Part shown: piece after piece, positions 54,186 through 63,845 of the stretch
How positions within the stretch are numbered: the first letter of the stretch is position 1
Layout of the letters: each line of letters opens with the position of its first letter
Assembly (NCBI GenBank): GCA_963931865.1
Contig: OZ007507.1
Coordinates: 19,719,985-19,783,984 of the forward strand
Direction of reading: 5' to 3'
Source of the DNA: Axinella damicornis
Taxonomy: Eukaryota; Porifera; Demospongiae; Axinellida; Axinellidae
Length of the DNA stretch: 64,000 bases
Translations under genes and position numbers: made by a program
The notes under the pieces: generated by a model
What the model saw: only the letters and a program-made list of their open reading frames with translations
What the model was told of the DNA's origin: nothing
Databases searched by the model: none

Positions 54186-54487
54186 TTGTTTTTCTGGTGG
54201 GTTAAATGTCTGTGTGTACGGCCTGTGTATGGGCTTTGGTGTGCACACAGCATTGTTAGCCTTCCGCCAGTTAAGCAGCGTCACTGAAGGGTTCAAGCCG
54301 TGTTGGAGGATTGGTCAAAGCGCTCACCTTGAAACCATCCTTTTTGACCAGACTGTCATTTGCAATTCTACGGGCAACCAACCGTTGTGTACGTGGCTCC
54401 AGAGTGATGTGGAGGAGGGGAATCGGCATGGAGGATGGGGCAGGTCTGGCTGTGGCCATGCATTAGTATCTCCCTGCTGTATTTATT

Positions 54488-54912
54488 ATTACCCCGTGCG
54501 CATGCGCAGCAGGGGGTAGAGTGATCGGTTTGTCTGTCAGTCTGTCCTGTCAGTCTGTCCATAGATGTAGAGCGGTTTGAGCAGTGAAGGCCTTGTTGAA
54601 GGCTTATTTCAGGATAGAAGTGTCAGAATTCAGAAAATACTAGCGTCTACGTAACTCACAGACCAGAGATCTACTCGAGAGGCTGAGAAAAGCTGCGTGA
54701 AAGTCGTGCTTCTAATTTGTACAACTTGACCACACCCTATTTCTAACATTACTGCCACAACTTACGGTATCTCATTCTGCATGCTGATATCGCTGTAAAT
54801 CGTGGCCTAGCTAGCTCATCGTGCATGCTGTATGAATAATCGGTGGTAGGCCTATAGCTGTCAAGTCAAAGTAGCGCACGGGGTACGTGCTCTGCTGAGC
54901 ACCTCTAGTTTT
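54488..54912 (+). repeat. Interspersed repeat A, second full copy
   Basis: Starts TACCCCGTGCGCATGCGCAG and ends GAGCACCTCTAGTTTTTTTT. Nearly the same as 3033-3522 over its length, but missing the CTTTGACTTTGACTTTGAC insertion near 3115. Confidence 0.8.
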
Positions 54913-55174
54913 TTTTATATATTTGTAAATAATTATTATCGTTGTGTATTATGCTCAATTTTGTCTTGTACTCTGTTTATAGCTAGGTGCTGGACACCCA
55001 ACATATACTTTCCGGTTAGTTGACTTATGTACTTTCTGATCCATAACCTTCTGTTCTTGTATGTACTTATGTGAAGTGTATGTTCTTGTTTTGTACTTAG
55101 ATTATAGACTTTTGTGGTTTTGTTAAATTATAATATTATAGTGTTCGAGTTTGAAATTTTTTCGTGGATTGGGT

Positions 55175-55450
55175 TACCCACGAAAAAAATTTTTACGGCA
55201 ACTTCTCTGACACATCGGAGAAAAGAAGTACGAAGGGCTTGCTGCGAGGCTACCGCGTTTATCCGGAACCTTGGGAAGCAGCTGTTGGCCAAGAACTCGT
55301 GAATGAAAAACCTAGGAACGCCACAGACAGGTACCCGCGTACGCTATGCAGTAAAGAACGAAACGATTATCGGACACTTACTGCTGCGAGAATTGTGTCG
55401 CGTGCTTGCTCACTTTTCCCAAGGAGACTCAGACCATCCCTCGGTTGCAG
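55175..55450 (+). pseudogene. HIRAN-like domain fragment
   Basis: The frame gives RGYRVYPEPWEAAVGQELVN, then EKPRNATDRY, and after a shift VKNETIIGHL. The E-P-N-x-x-D-x-Y-A-V and I-G-H-L pattern resembles HIRAN-type domains. It is short and frameshifted, and sits inside the composite element. Assignment is tentative. Confidence 0.4.
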
Positions 55451-55928
55451 GTAGCTGTCTAATGAGGGCCATCTCGTGAAGTAGCTAACTAGCTAGCATC
55501 GCGAAAAGATTGACTGTTCACTCGTGTAAGAATCCTTTCGTGTAAATTTTTTTTCGTGGTTTATGGCAACCACGAAAATATTTTTACAACAAAAATTTCC
55601 AGATATACGCTAATTCAAAATACCATACCTCAGACCAGAAACAACTCATTCCAAGCTGGTCATATCTCCCTCAGTTCAAGCAAATCAACCTTCAGTTCAA
55701 GGAAAACAAAAGGGACATTGACAAATCTCACTCACAAGGCCAGAGAACATTCAGATGCATAGATCTAAGGTTGTGAGTGAACTCATTGTCTGTCTGTTGT
55801 GTTGTGAGTGAACTCATTCTCTGTTTGTTGTATATGTCTACCGCATCCTGTCATGAATATTCAATTCGACAGTGGCAGACGAGACCCCCATTGCTGGTAC
55901 TATTGAAGGAGTAGATCCGTGTCCGTCC

Positions 55929-56494
55929 TAGCCTTGTTCCCAGGCCGTGTGGGAGGAGAGAAAGCGGCCTGGTATCCACTGCTTGCGCAAGCGCCGCTAT
56001 TTCCAGTATATTTCCGTAAAATTGTAAGTATATTTCCGAATATAATCTACATACACGCTCAAGCCAAAAAGTTGCTGCAAAGCTTTTCTGTAGAATCCGT
56101 CAGTCAGAAGGACGACTCAACTATTCCGCTGCTCTCTTCAGTGATGTAGGATTGTGTGAAGATTGGCGTTATCAGTTACTTCTCATGTCTGCCGTGTCTG
56201 TTGACAGTGGCGACGGTTTACCTGCCGTTCCTGCGTAGACGAAGTCAAACAGAAACTCAGGGCACTTAGGAAGCAGGTTCCTGACAGCGTGGCAAGTTTC
56301 CAGACACCTTACACACACAGAAAGCGCTTTCTCACTTGTTTCTTTTTGAGGATACGAAGTGAATCGGACGTATACGTATCAATTTTACTGACCATTTACA
56401 AACGAACACGAATTCCCATGGAATGCTCGTGCATGCGCAAGCAGTGGATACCAGGCTGCTTTCTCTCTTCCCACGCGGCCTGGGAACGAGGCTA
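55929..56494. mobile_element. Mutator-like element, 566 bp
   Basis: Ends TAGCCTTGTTCCCAGGCCG and CGGCCTGGGAACGAGGCTA, with inverted similarity continuing to GTGGATACCAGGC / CATGCGCAAGCAG. A 9-bp duplication with one mismatch (TGTCCGTCC / TGTCCATCC) is at 55920-55928 and 56495-56503. The interior has short open frames but no recognised cargo. Confidence 0.8.
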
Positions 56495-56503
56495 TGTCCA
56501 TCC

Positions 56504-57243
56504 TTGCTGTGGCCATTGAAGACTCGACTAAGCTAGGTCGTGCATGCTCTTGAAATATCCGATGATGAAAACTTTCAGAAGAGTGTGTTTACGGTAAGAT
56601 GCGCACCAACGACAGACAACGTAAGATGTATGACACACGATACAAATGTACAGTACATTTACATCACTTGGAAACGCTTGTTCATGCTCGCCCAATTAGT
56701 GCACATTCCTGCATAAGAAGAACCTGGTAGCCAGAAGCGGTCTACGTCCACACTCTGGTGGGGTGGACCCAGCCTAGTGTTGTGGTATGTAATCTCATTT
56801 TGTGATTTATATGGCTTGTGCAAGATCATCATGTGGTCTGAGCATGAGTATGGCTTGTGCAAGTTCATCATCATGGATTATGGTCTGAGTATATGATATG
56901 GCTGTCTGAATGAAGTTTGCTGATCATTATACTAGGTTGAGGGTGGATCCATTTGACTGCTCTCAAAGTCACTTGCATGTCTGTGGATCTATGTCAGCAC
57001 TAATCTCATTGTAGTCTCTACTATTTAGCTGAAAAGGTCCTCCAACTCCATTGTTAACCGCACGTTATTTTGTTGAAAACTGAAGCGTTAGTGTATAGTT
57101 ACTGTTGCTATACTTAGCCGTCTCATCCAACAGGATCTATGGGATTTAGAAACCCTCTGGCCTTTAGTAGCACTCTCACTGCACTCAGAGTACTATGATC
57201 CCAGGGCCCTCAGGTTTCTTGGGCTCAACATCTAACCTATATG
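56504..57243. other. Noncoding stretch
   Basis: Imperfect direct repeat of GTGGTCTGAG(C/T)ATGAGTATGG near 56830-56895; otherwise nothing recognised. Confidence 0.4.
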
Positions 57244-57245
57244 TA

Positions 57246-58069
57246 GCATAAGCCGACAATACTCGCGCAGAACCTGTTGTCGCGCAGTTGAAAACCTATT
57301 GTCGCGCAGTACGTATACGAAGATTTACGATAATAAACGGATAATAAACGGAAATACGCACATGCCCCGCTGAGCAGCAACCGCTGTTGCCTCTGGTGGT
57401 TGATTGTTGCCATTTTCAGGTAAGATTGGTGCTATGCACTGCCTTAGGAGGCTTAGTAGGCTTAATAAATTTACTATAGGCGTTCAAGTGTTTTCAAAAA
57501 GTTGGTTTTATGTGCCTTTAGCGTTGGAATGACTTATTGTTAGTGCCATTTTCTGTCCGGAGGCATGGTAGTCCGTCCTGGGGCCAGGGTATTGACCAGT
57601 GCCGAGTCACTGCATCTTCTTGAAGAAAAAGAAGCACAGATGAAGAAAGAAACTGAAGAGAAAGAGCAACAGAAGCAAGAAATGAGTCGTATCGCTGGAT
57701 AGGTAGCTATGTGGTTTTACATTAGCTCAAATGTACTTGAATTCACCTTGTTCTTGTTCCAAGAAACTTTGTTTGAACATAAGAAGCTAAATGTTTCGTC
57801 ATAAATAACTCATATAGTGCCTTGAGCATCAACTGCGCGACAATTGGTATTAATAATATGTAGTGGTGCACAACAAAAGGTGCTGGTGCGCGACAATCGG
57901 TGAATAACTGACTCCACTGGATTGGTTCTGGGTAAAAAGTGTTTCCGTTTAAAAGGAACAGTAAAGTTGCATACTCCTTGACAATAATCACAGCGCAAGT
58001 TTGTGTGCCGTTCCGTTCAGAAACTGTGGATCCAGGTACAAAAACTGCGCGACAATTGGCGGCTTACGC
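57246..58069 (+). mobile_element. Deleted pogo-like DNA transposon, 824 bp
   Basis: Inverted ends GC(A/G)TAAGCCG(A/C)CAAT are flanked by TA at 57244-57245 and 58070-58071. Several GTCGCGCAG motifs lie near each end, likely transposase-binding repeats. Confidence 0.7.
57565..57702 (+). pseudogene. pogo-like transposase C-terminal stub
   Basis: A 45-residue frame VVRPGARVLTSAESLHLLEE, then EKEAQMKKETEEKEQQKQEM, ending at a TAG. The RVLTS-E-L-LLEEKE coiled tail is characteristic of the C-terminus of pogo/Tigger/Jerky-type DDE transposases. The DDE core is deleted. Confidence 0.55.
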
Positions 58070-58073
58070 TATA

Positions 58074-58348
58074 GGTCATTGCACTCAAGCAGGTCTCTTA
58101 GCTGTTTTAGAGACCTGAGGGATGCTACTTATAATCACTGAGAGCGAAGCCCAAGGTGATTACAGGTGCATCCCGAAGGTCTCTAAACAGCTAAGAGACC
58201 TGCTTGAGCGCAATAACCGGCTTAGACTATGGGTTATATCTTTCAGTTTCTCTGTATGAAATACGAATTCTTGTAGCTATATAATGGATTTTAGAGACCT
58301 CATAAAGTTCAAAAGATCAAAGCACATTATGCATACCATAGTCTAAAT
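58074..58348 (-). repeat. Composite palindromic repeat B, reverse copy
   Basis: Reverse-complement counterpart of 18748-19012. The palindromic part is first (TTGCACTCAAGCAGGTCTCT to its complement), then CTTAGACTATGGG to CATACCATAGTCTAAA. It lies immediately next to the pogo-like element. Confidence 0.8.
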
Positions 58349-58476
58349 TTAGTTATAATACTGCGGTAACAACTTTGTAAACCAGAAGTTTAAAAGCAGT
58401 TGATGAAATTAATGCCCAACACTGATGTTAATAACTTTAAGAGGGAAATACCCTATTATTTTACACCAGGTTCAAG

Positions 58477-58915
58477 GGGCAACCGCACTCCTGGTAGCAG
58501 CCATTGAAACCGGTTGTGCTGGTAGCGCAAGCTAGGTATTGCAACTCATTCCAATTAACGCACATGCCACGTGAGGACCATGCTCGGTACACGGTCATCG
58601 ATCGCCAATCAAGTGAGCAATGGTGGCCCAAGGAGAAGACACGGTGAGTTTCAGCATGTAAGCGTCAGTGAACGACAGCGATCACGGCCGTGTGGTCAGA
58701 ATCTTCGTGTGTCTTCCTCAGAACAGTACGGCCACCAGAAGTCGAAGAGAGCGCTCGAGCAATGGCGGCTAGTGGCAAGACAAAAGCGCTCATATCTCCA
58801 TCACCAAGGTGAGTTTCAGCACCAATGTTTTGCGTTCAGGTCAGTGCATGACAGCGATCACGGTGGTGTAGTCAGAATCTCTGTAGGCCAAGCCTAAGTA
58901 GTCAAACGTTATAAT
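58477..58915 (+). repeat. First-exon-like repeat, third copy
   Basis: Same order of motifs as 459-1260: GGCAACCGCACTCC, ACACATGCCACGTG, GTGTGGTCAGAATCTTCGTG. ATG at about 58762 reads MAASGKTKALISPSPR up to a GTGAGT donor, the longest open version of this exon. Confidence 0.65.
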
Positions 58916-59012
58916 TAATTATTTACACGGCACAATTTTTCCCCTATTAGGAGTGTACCTGGCAAATAATATTATTACCACAGAATCGTACTTGGACTAG
59001 GTAGCTTACTAC

Positions 59013-59234
59013 CTTATAAGCAGCCTCTCTCATAATTTGCTTTCCACGATTGTCCCAGAAAGCTGGAACAGTAACCACCCAGTCAAACTGGACCCTGCTC
59101 ATGTCAAGGCCACCCGCACGGAGACAACCATAAAGACTGTCCTTCAGGTAGTTGAGGATTATCGCCACCACATCCAACAGGTAGTACTCCTCATCACTGT
59201 TGATGGGACTGATAGGTGTGGTCCTGCTCACATC
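59013..59234 (-). CDS. HSPA12-like exon 2, second copy
   Basis: 222-nt minus-strand exon, same length and phase as 11474-11695, acceptor CTCCACAG. Encodes DVSRTTPISPINSDEEYYLL, then FDWVVTVPAFWDNRGKQIMR and EAAYK. Differences are mostly conservative substitutions and no stop is present. On the same strand the exon 3 candidate is at 45636-44314. Upstream it abuts the assembly gap, so its exon 1 may be missing. Confidence 0.8.
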
Positions 59235-59361
59235 CTGTGGAGACAATTATATAATACATTAGACACTGCCAGGAGAGACCTAGAAATACGGAGGCATTTG
59301 AGGATACTTATTGCCTGCCCAATGCTTAGTGCTTACCCAAGTTCTCCAGCAACCAACCTCC

Positions 59362-59561
59362 NNNNNNNNNNNNNNNNNNNNNNNNNNNNNNNNNNNNNNN
59401 NNNNNNNNNNNNNNNNNNNNNNNNNNNNNNNNNNNNNNNNNNNNNNNNNNNNNNNNNNNNNNNNNNNNNNNNNNNNNNNNNNNNNNNNNNNNNNNNNNNN
59501 NNNNNNNNNNNNNNNNNNNNNNNNNNNNNNNNNNNNNNNNNNNNNNNNNNNNNNNNNNNNN
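59362..59561. other. Assembly gap (200 N)
   Basis: Exactly 200 N, the length commonly used for an unknown-size scaffold join. Orientation of sequence on either side is therefore not proven by this window. Confidence 1.
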
Positions 59562-59769
59562 CTTCCACCCCAGCCTGCAGACCAGTGGCAAGCTCATGGA
59601 GCTGGGCCACAAGGATGGGAAGCTGAGGGTCCACTACGGAGACAAGCTGGTCACCCTCCTGAGAGAGGTGAGGCAGCTGGCCTCCTTTGGATTCACTGTG
59701 CCTGCCAAGATCCAGCACACCGCCAACACCGCTCAGAAATTCTATCGCCACGGAGTCATCCTCAAGCAG
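59562..59769 (+). CDS. DYNC2H1: DYNC2H1 tail exon (after gap)
   Basis: The frame starts at the gap edge. LQTSGKLMELGHKDGKLRVH, then YGDKLVTLLREVRQLASFGF and HTANTAQKFYRHGVILKQ, end at donor GTTAGT (59770). This is the N-terminal tail of cytoplasmic dynein-2 heavy chain, where the chain dimerises and binds intermediate chains. The true exon start may be an acceptor inside CACCCCAG at 59573, or in the gap. Confidence 0.9.
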
Positions 59770-60057
59770 GTTAGTACATGACATGCTACATATATACCAC
59801 ATTCACTAGGATCTGACCGGAAGTGATATGCTTGTGACCTAATGGCAGATACGCAATCGGCCACTCACCTACTACAAAGGCAGAGGTTGTAAGATCTTTG
59901 TATGAACTGAGTCTTGAGACCCGTGATGGCCATAGAGGGAGACTCGAGTAGGATCTCTGGTGATCACTCCTTTCACCAGTTTGATATAAGTTTGTGTTGC
60001 CATGCATACAAATATTTTATCTACGGTGTTTGTCAGGACTCATTCCCCTTGTTTCAG

Positions 60058-60182
60058 GTGGCACACTTCTACAACACTATTGATCAGCAGATGATCCCCA
60101 GCCAGCAGGCTATGATGCTGGAGGCCGCCATGGCCTTTGAGCACCTCATCAAGAACCCCAAGGCAGGAAGCAAGGCCGGGGA
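60058..60182 (+). CDS. DYNC2H1: DYNC2H1 tail exon (VAHFYNTIDQQMIPSQQAMM)
   Basis: Acceptor TGTTTCAG. Encodes VAHFYNTIDQQMIPSQQAMM, then LEAAMAFEHLIKNPKAGSK. The only GT nearby (60183) gives the wrong phase for the next exon. A GC donor after AAG at about 60161 or 60173 would restore phase, or one base is wrong. The 3' boundary is therefore uncertain. Confidence 0.85.
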
Positions 60183-60510
60183 GTGAGGTGAGGGAGGAGA
60201 GGAAGGAGGGAGTGAGGTGAGGGACAAGGGTGGGAAGTGAGGTGAGGGAGGAGGGGTGGAGTGAGAGGGGAGGGGGAGGCAGTGAGGTGAGGGAGAAGGA
60301 GGGAATGAGGTGAGGGACGAGGGGTGGGGTGAGAGGGAGGAGGGGGGAGTGAGGTGAGGGACGAGGGGGGGGAGTGAGGTGAGGGACGAGGGGTGGATTG
60401 AGAGGGGATGGGGAGGCAGTGAGGTAAGGAAGAGGAGAAGGAGTGAGGTGAGGGCTGGTGGAGGGGTGGGGGAGAGGTGGGAGGGGAGGCAGTGAGATGA
60501 GGGGGAGGAT
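60183..60510. repeat. Purine-rich (GGTGAGGGA)n low-complexity intron
   Basis: Irregular repeats of GTGAGGTGAGGGA, all on the plus strand. Contains many donor-like GTGAGG words. Confidence 0.85.
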
Positions 60511-60687
60511 TGTTGGTGTGTCCTTTTGGTGTCCAAGTTGGCAGTTTACGTCCATGAATACACAACATACGACAGAGAGTAAAGTTCCAACTCCTGTCTC
60601 ATCAGAGAACAGTTTTGGGGCCCGAAGGTGTCTGGTCTTAGAGGGTTCCACTGTGCTCACCTCCACACACACCTCTTCTCTTCCAAG

Positions 60688-60819
60688 GGTGTGGTTCAGA
60701 TCACGTGGGACAGTCCCCGAGAGCTGGAGGAGTACATCAGCAAGCTGCAGGGGGCGGCGGAGAGGCTCACCTCCGAGAACAGGAGACTGCGGAAGTGTCA
60801 TGGAACGCTCACTGACAAG
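60688..60819 (+). CDS. DYNC2H1: DYNC2H1 exon (QITWDSPRELEEYISKLQGA)
   Basis: Acceptor TTCCAAG, donor GTGTGT. Encodes GVVQITWDSPRELEEYISKL, then QGAAERLTSENRRLRK and TDK. Strong dynein-2 tail signature with no lesion. Confidence 0.9.
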
Positions 60820-61615
60820 GTGTGTAACTGTGTGGGTGAGTGTGTGGTGTACGTGAGTGTGAGTGTGTGGTGTGAGTGTCTGGTATGTTCGCATGCCAAA
60901 AGGGATGCGAACGTACTGTAAGGGATCGATACTGGCAGGGATCGATAACTAGCAGTGTACATGTACAAGGTCTGGGAAAGAGGCTATGCAATAGCAGACT
61001 AATATCCTTGGTATCTTGGGGTAGGAATGAGATATGAAGCTGGGATTTGCACCATTGTGATCAGCATGAATGGAGCATTCCAATGATGTCCTTTTTGCTG
61101 TAGGTTGAATTTTGACCCAAAATCATGAAAAACCATGGATTATAGCCTTTGGTTGAGTGCGATTTTTGACAAAAATGTGACCGAAATTAAAAATCATTTT
61201 AAGGACATCATTTGAGAGCTCTTTTTATGCTGACCACAATGGCACAATTCCCAGCTTCATATCTCATTCACATACCTAGTGCAACGTACTCTTCCAAGTC
61301 TCCTCCCAATACCAATTTTGTTTCATTGGTCCATTTTTGGCATAATTATAATGGCACATCAGTTCACCCTATAGAACCAGGAGTGTGTTTCTGCCAGTTT
61401 TGAAGATTGGCATGTCATACATGTAATTGGTAGAAAAGTGTTTCCAAAATGTGCCAATTTTGATGCAAAAACATACCTCGTGTGTGTTGTGTGAGTGTGT
61501 GTGATGTGTGTTGGTGTGTGTGTGGGTATGTTTGTGCGACTATGAGATGGTAATTGTCACTAGCACAATACCCTCCCCCCCCCCCCCCCCCCCATGCACT
61601 GCCACACCCTCACAG
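60820..61615. other. DYNC2H1 intron
   Basis: No coding. Ends in a C tract and a TCACAG acceptor. A GATCGATA-rich palindrome is near 60925-60950. Confidence 0.6.
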
Positions 61616-61711
61616 GCGGTGCAGCTGATGGGCGTGGACCTCCTGAGGCAGCAGAAGCGATGGAAGGACTCCCTCATGGAGATCAGGCAAACCATGGCCT
61701 CCCTTGTCCAG
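61616..61711 (+). CDS. DYNC2H1: DYNC2H1 exon (AVQLMGVDLLRQQKRWKDSL)
   Basis: 96 nt, 32 codons, phase 0, acceptor CACAG and donor GTAATC. Continues MEIRQTMASLVQ. Typical linker helix of the tail. Confidence 0.9.
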
Positions 61712-61836
61712 GTAATCCCCTTCGCTTGTCAGGAACTTGATAATCCATGCCTTGCAGTGTGCGTGAACCAAACGATGATCCACTGATCCGAGGTGACCAT
61801 CACTCCTCTTCTTCCCCTCGTACCGTCTCCCACCAG

Positions 61837-61979
61837 GAGGGGTTCAACCCTAGCAACATGCGCCCATGGCGACTGCACTGGGACCACCAGCTGTACAAGT
61901 CACTGGAACACCAATACCAGCTGGGGCTGGAAGCGCTGAACGAACACCTTCCGGAGATCAAGGTGGAGCTGGTGTATAG
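61837..61979 (+). CDS. DYNC2H1: DYNC2H1 exon (NMRPWRLHWDHQLYKSLEHQ)
   Basis: Acceptor CACCAG, donor GTAAGG. Encodes EGFNPSNMRPWRLHWDHQLY, then KSLEHQYQLGLEALNEHLPE and IKVELVYR. The N-MRPWRxHWD segment is highly conserved in dynein-2 heavy chains. Confidence 0.95.
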
Positions 61980-61981
61980 GT

Positions 61982-61985
<4 letters not shown>

Positions 61986-62026
<41 letters not shown>

Positions 62027-62027
62027 G
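61986..62027. repeat. (GT)n microsatellite
   Basis: GT repeat right after the splice donor. Confidence 0.9.
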
Positions 62028-62291
62028 GTGTGGCATACTATTTTCCAGTCATATCTCTCCAGAGAGATGTGGTTCACTGCAGCTGCTGATTGTGTAGTGT
62101 GTGCATATGAATCCATTACTATAACCCCCAATAAGAGAACTGGAGGACCTTGGATGCATATAGTGGATTAGAAATTTGATGGCATGCCAACTCTCCCTAC
62201 CATTATAGCTTTGAATTTTATCATCAACGAAGGCATGCTTGAAGTCTTGCTACCATGTCACCATCCACACCACCTACACACCCTCACACAG

Positions 62292-62477
62292 GCACCAGCA
62301 GCTCCAGTTCCGACCCTCCCTGGAGGAGGTCCGAGCGAAGTACTACCGCGAGATGAAGAAGTTCATCTGTATCCCTCTGCACTTCCGAGGGGTTGGGGAG
62401 GCCTCCTCGGCAGCTCACACCATCTTTCCCGGATGATTGCAAGGAATGCACATGGGTTCTCAGTAGTGTACAGGAAG
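62292..62477 (+). CDS. DYNC2H1: DYNC2H1 exon with frameshift
   Basis: Acceptor CACACAG, donor GTGAGT. Encodes LQFRPSLEEVRAKYYREMKK, then FICIPLHFRGVGE and HTIFPG. A TGA follows in that frame. The conserved continuation MIARNAHGFSVVYRK reads in the next frame from about 62432. One base is gained or lost there. Because both sides are well conserved, a sequencing/assembly indel is as likely as a real mutation. Confidence 0.9.
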
Positions 62478-62479
62478 GT

Positions 62480-62695
62480 GAGTGTGGGTGTGAGGGGGGA
62501 GAGGAGAGCGACGGGGGAGAGGGAGGGGGAAGGGGGAGGAGGAGGAGGAGAGGGAGAAGGGGGAAGAGGAGGGAGGGGAGGAGAGGGGGAGGAGAAGGGG
62601 AAGGGGAGGGAGAAGAGGAGAGGGGGAAGGAGGAGGGAGGGGGAGGGTGAAGGGGGGAGGAGGAGGGAAGGGGAGGGTGAAGGGGGAGGGGAATG
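62480..62695. repeat. Purine-rich (GGGA)n low-complexity tract
   Basis: G/A-only run in the intron; simple-sequence, no coding. Confidence 0.9.
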
Positions 62696-62894
62696 TAGCA
62701 GATGAATCTGATGGCAGAGTATCCCTGGAGATTACTGAGGATTACTGGAGATTAGTGGAGATTACTGAGGATTACTGGGGATTATGATGGCAGAATGTTC
62801 AATATATTGCCAAGCATTCACGCAACAAATTAAATGACACACACATGCACACCTTCACACGTGCACCTTCACACACACACACATACACACCCAG

Positions 62895-63070
62895 GCAGAG
62901 CAGCTGTTCCACCGCCTCCAGCAGGTGAAGGGACGTTTCTGTGACTGGGTGGTGCTGGGCTCTGTGGACCTCGACTCCCTCGTGGACCAGCACTGCTGCA
63001 GCGTGCCTCACTGGGAGAGAAACTTCCGTGCTCTCAAAGCTCGTGGGAGGGATGCTGAGAAGCTGCCGAG
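62895..63070 (+). CDS. DYNC2H1: DYNC2H1 exon (FCDWVVLGSVDLDSLVDQHC)
   Basis: Acceptor CACCCAG, donor GTGAGT. Encodes AEQLFHRLQQVKGRFCDWVV, then LGSVDLDSLVDQHC and WERNFRALKARGRDAEKLP. No stop, clean dynein-2 tail. Confidence 0.95.
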
Positions 63071-63718
63071 GTGAGTGGAGAGATGCCTGTTGCAATGGCT
63101 ACGAAAACTGAATCCAATATTATCGAAGTGAATTGAATCATAAATAACTGGGTAACTGTCGACTATGGCAGGATATTGATAAGTCTGTGATGTATTGGCA
63201 GGTCTGAAGGACAAGCCAAACTTCGTACTGCTTTTGTTTATTGTTTGTGTCTCCAGGCAGTACTTTCACATTGGCTTTGCCACAACCTTTTCCACTTGGA
63301 AAATCGATCAATGGATCATCATTGGTGTACCAGTCACTGAGCGTGATTAATAGACTTCTGCCAGTACATGCTTACACCTGACTCTCTCCCCTCCCTCCCT
63401 CCCTCCCTCCCTCCCTCCCTCCCTCCCTCCCTCCCTCCCTCCATCCCTCCCCCTACCTTACCTCCCTCCCTCCCTCCGTCCCTCCCTCCCTCCGTCCCTC
63501 CCTCCCTCCGTCCCTCCCTCCCTCCCTCCGTCCCTTCCTCCCTCCCTCCCTCCCCTCCCTCCCTCCCTCCCACCCTCCCTCCCTACTCCCTCCCTCCCAC
63601 CCTCCCTCCCTACTCCCTCCCACCCTCCCTCCCTCCCTCCCTCCCTCCCACCCTCCCTCCCTCCCTCCCTCCCTCCCTCCCTCCCTCCCTCCCTCCCTCC
63701 CCCCTTCTCTCCTCGCAG
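63071..63718. other. DYNC2H1 intron with (CCCT)n tract
   Basis: Pyrimidine (CCCT)n microsatellite at about 63388-63710, directly upstream of the acceptor CTCGCAG. No exon recognised. Confidence 0.8.
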
Positions 63719-63845
63719 CACCATCCACGTGGACTGTATCACAGTCTCAACACTCCCTGTGAAGGCAGCCATTGATGATCACATTCAGCAGCTGTTTGAT
63801 GCCCTCCTCTCCTCCCTGCGCAGATCCATCTCCACCAACCTACAG
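63719..63845 (+). CDS. DYNC2H1: DYNC2H1 exon (IHVDCITVSTLPVKAAIDDH)
   Basis: Acceptor TCGCAG, donor GTGGGA. Encodes TIHVDCITVSTLPVKAAIDD, then HIQQLFDALLSSLRRSISTN and LQ. The gene continues beyond the window. Confidence 0.9.

Larger units (their letters stand above)
54029..55608. mobile_element. Composite inverted-repeat element
   Basis: Left end TACCGTATATCTGGAAATTT and right end AAATTTCCAGATATACGC are inverted. Between them lie a tRNA-like SINE, a repeat A copy and a coding fragment. It is related to the 23803-24367 family (GGAAATTTTCG ends). The exact right boundary is less certain because the end is imperfect. Confidence 0.5.

Noticed and set aside
63334..63775. Pro/Ser- and Gly/Glu/Arg-rich frames
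   Set aside because: Translation of the CCCT microsatellite inside a DYNC2H1 intron.
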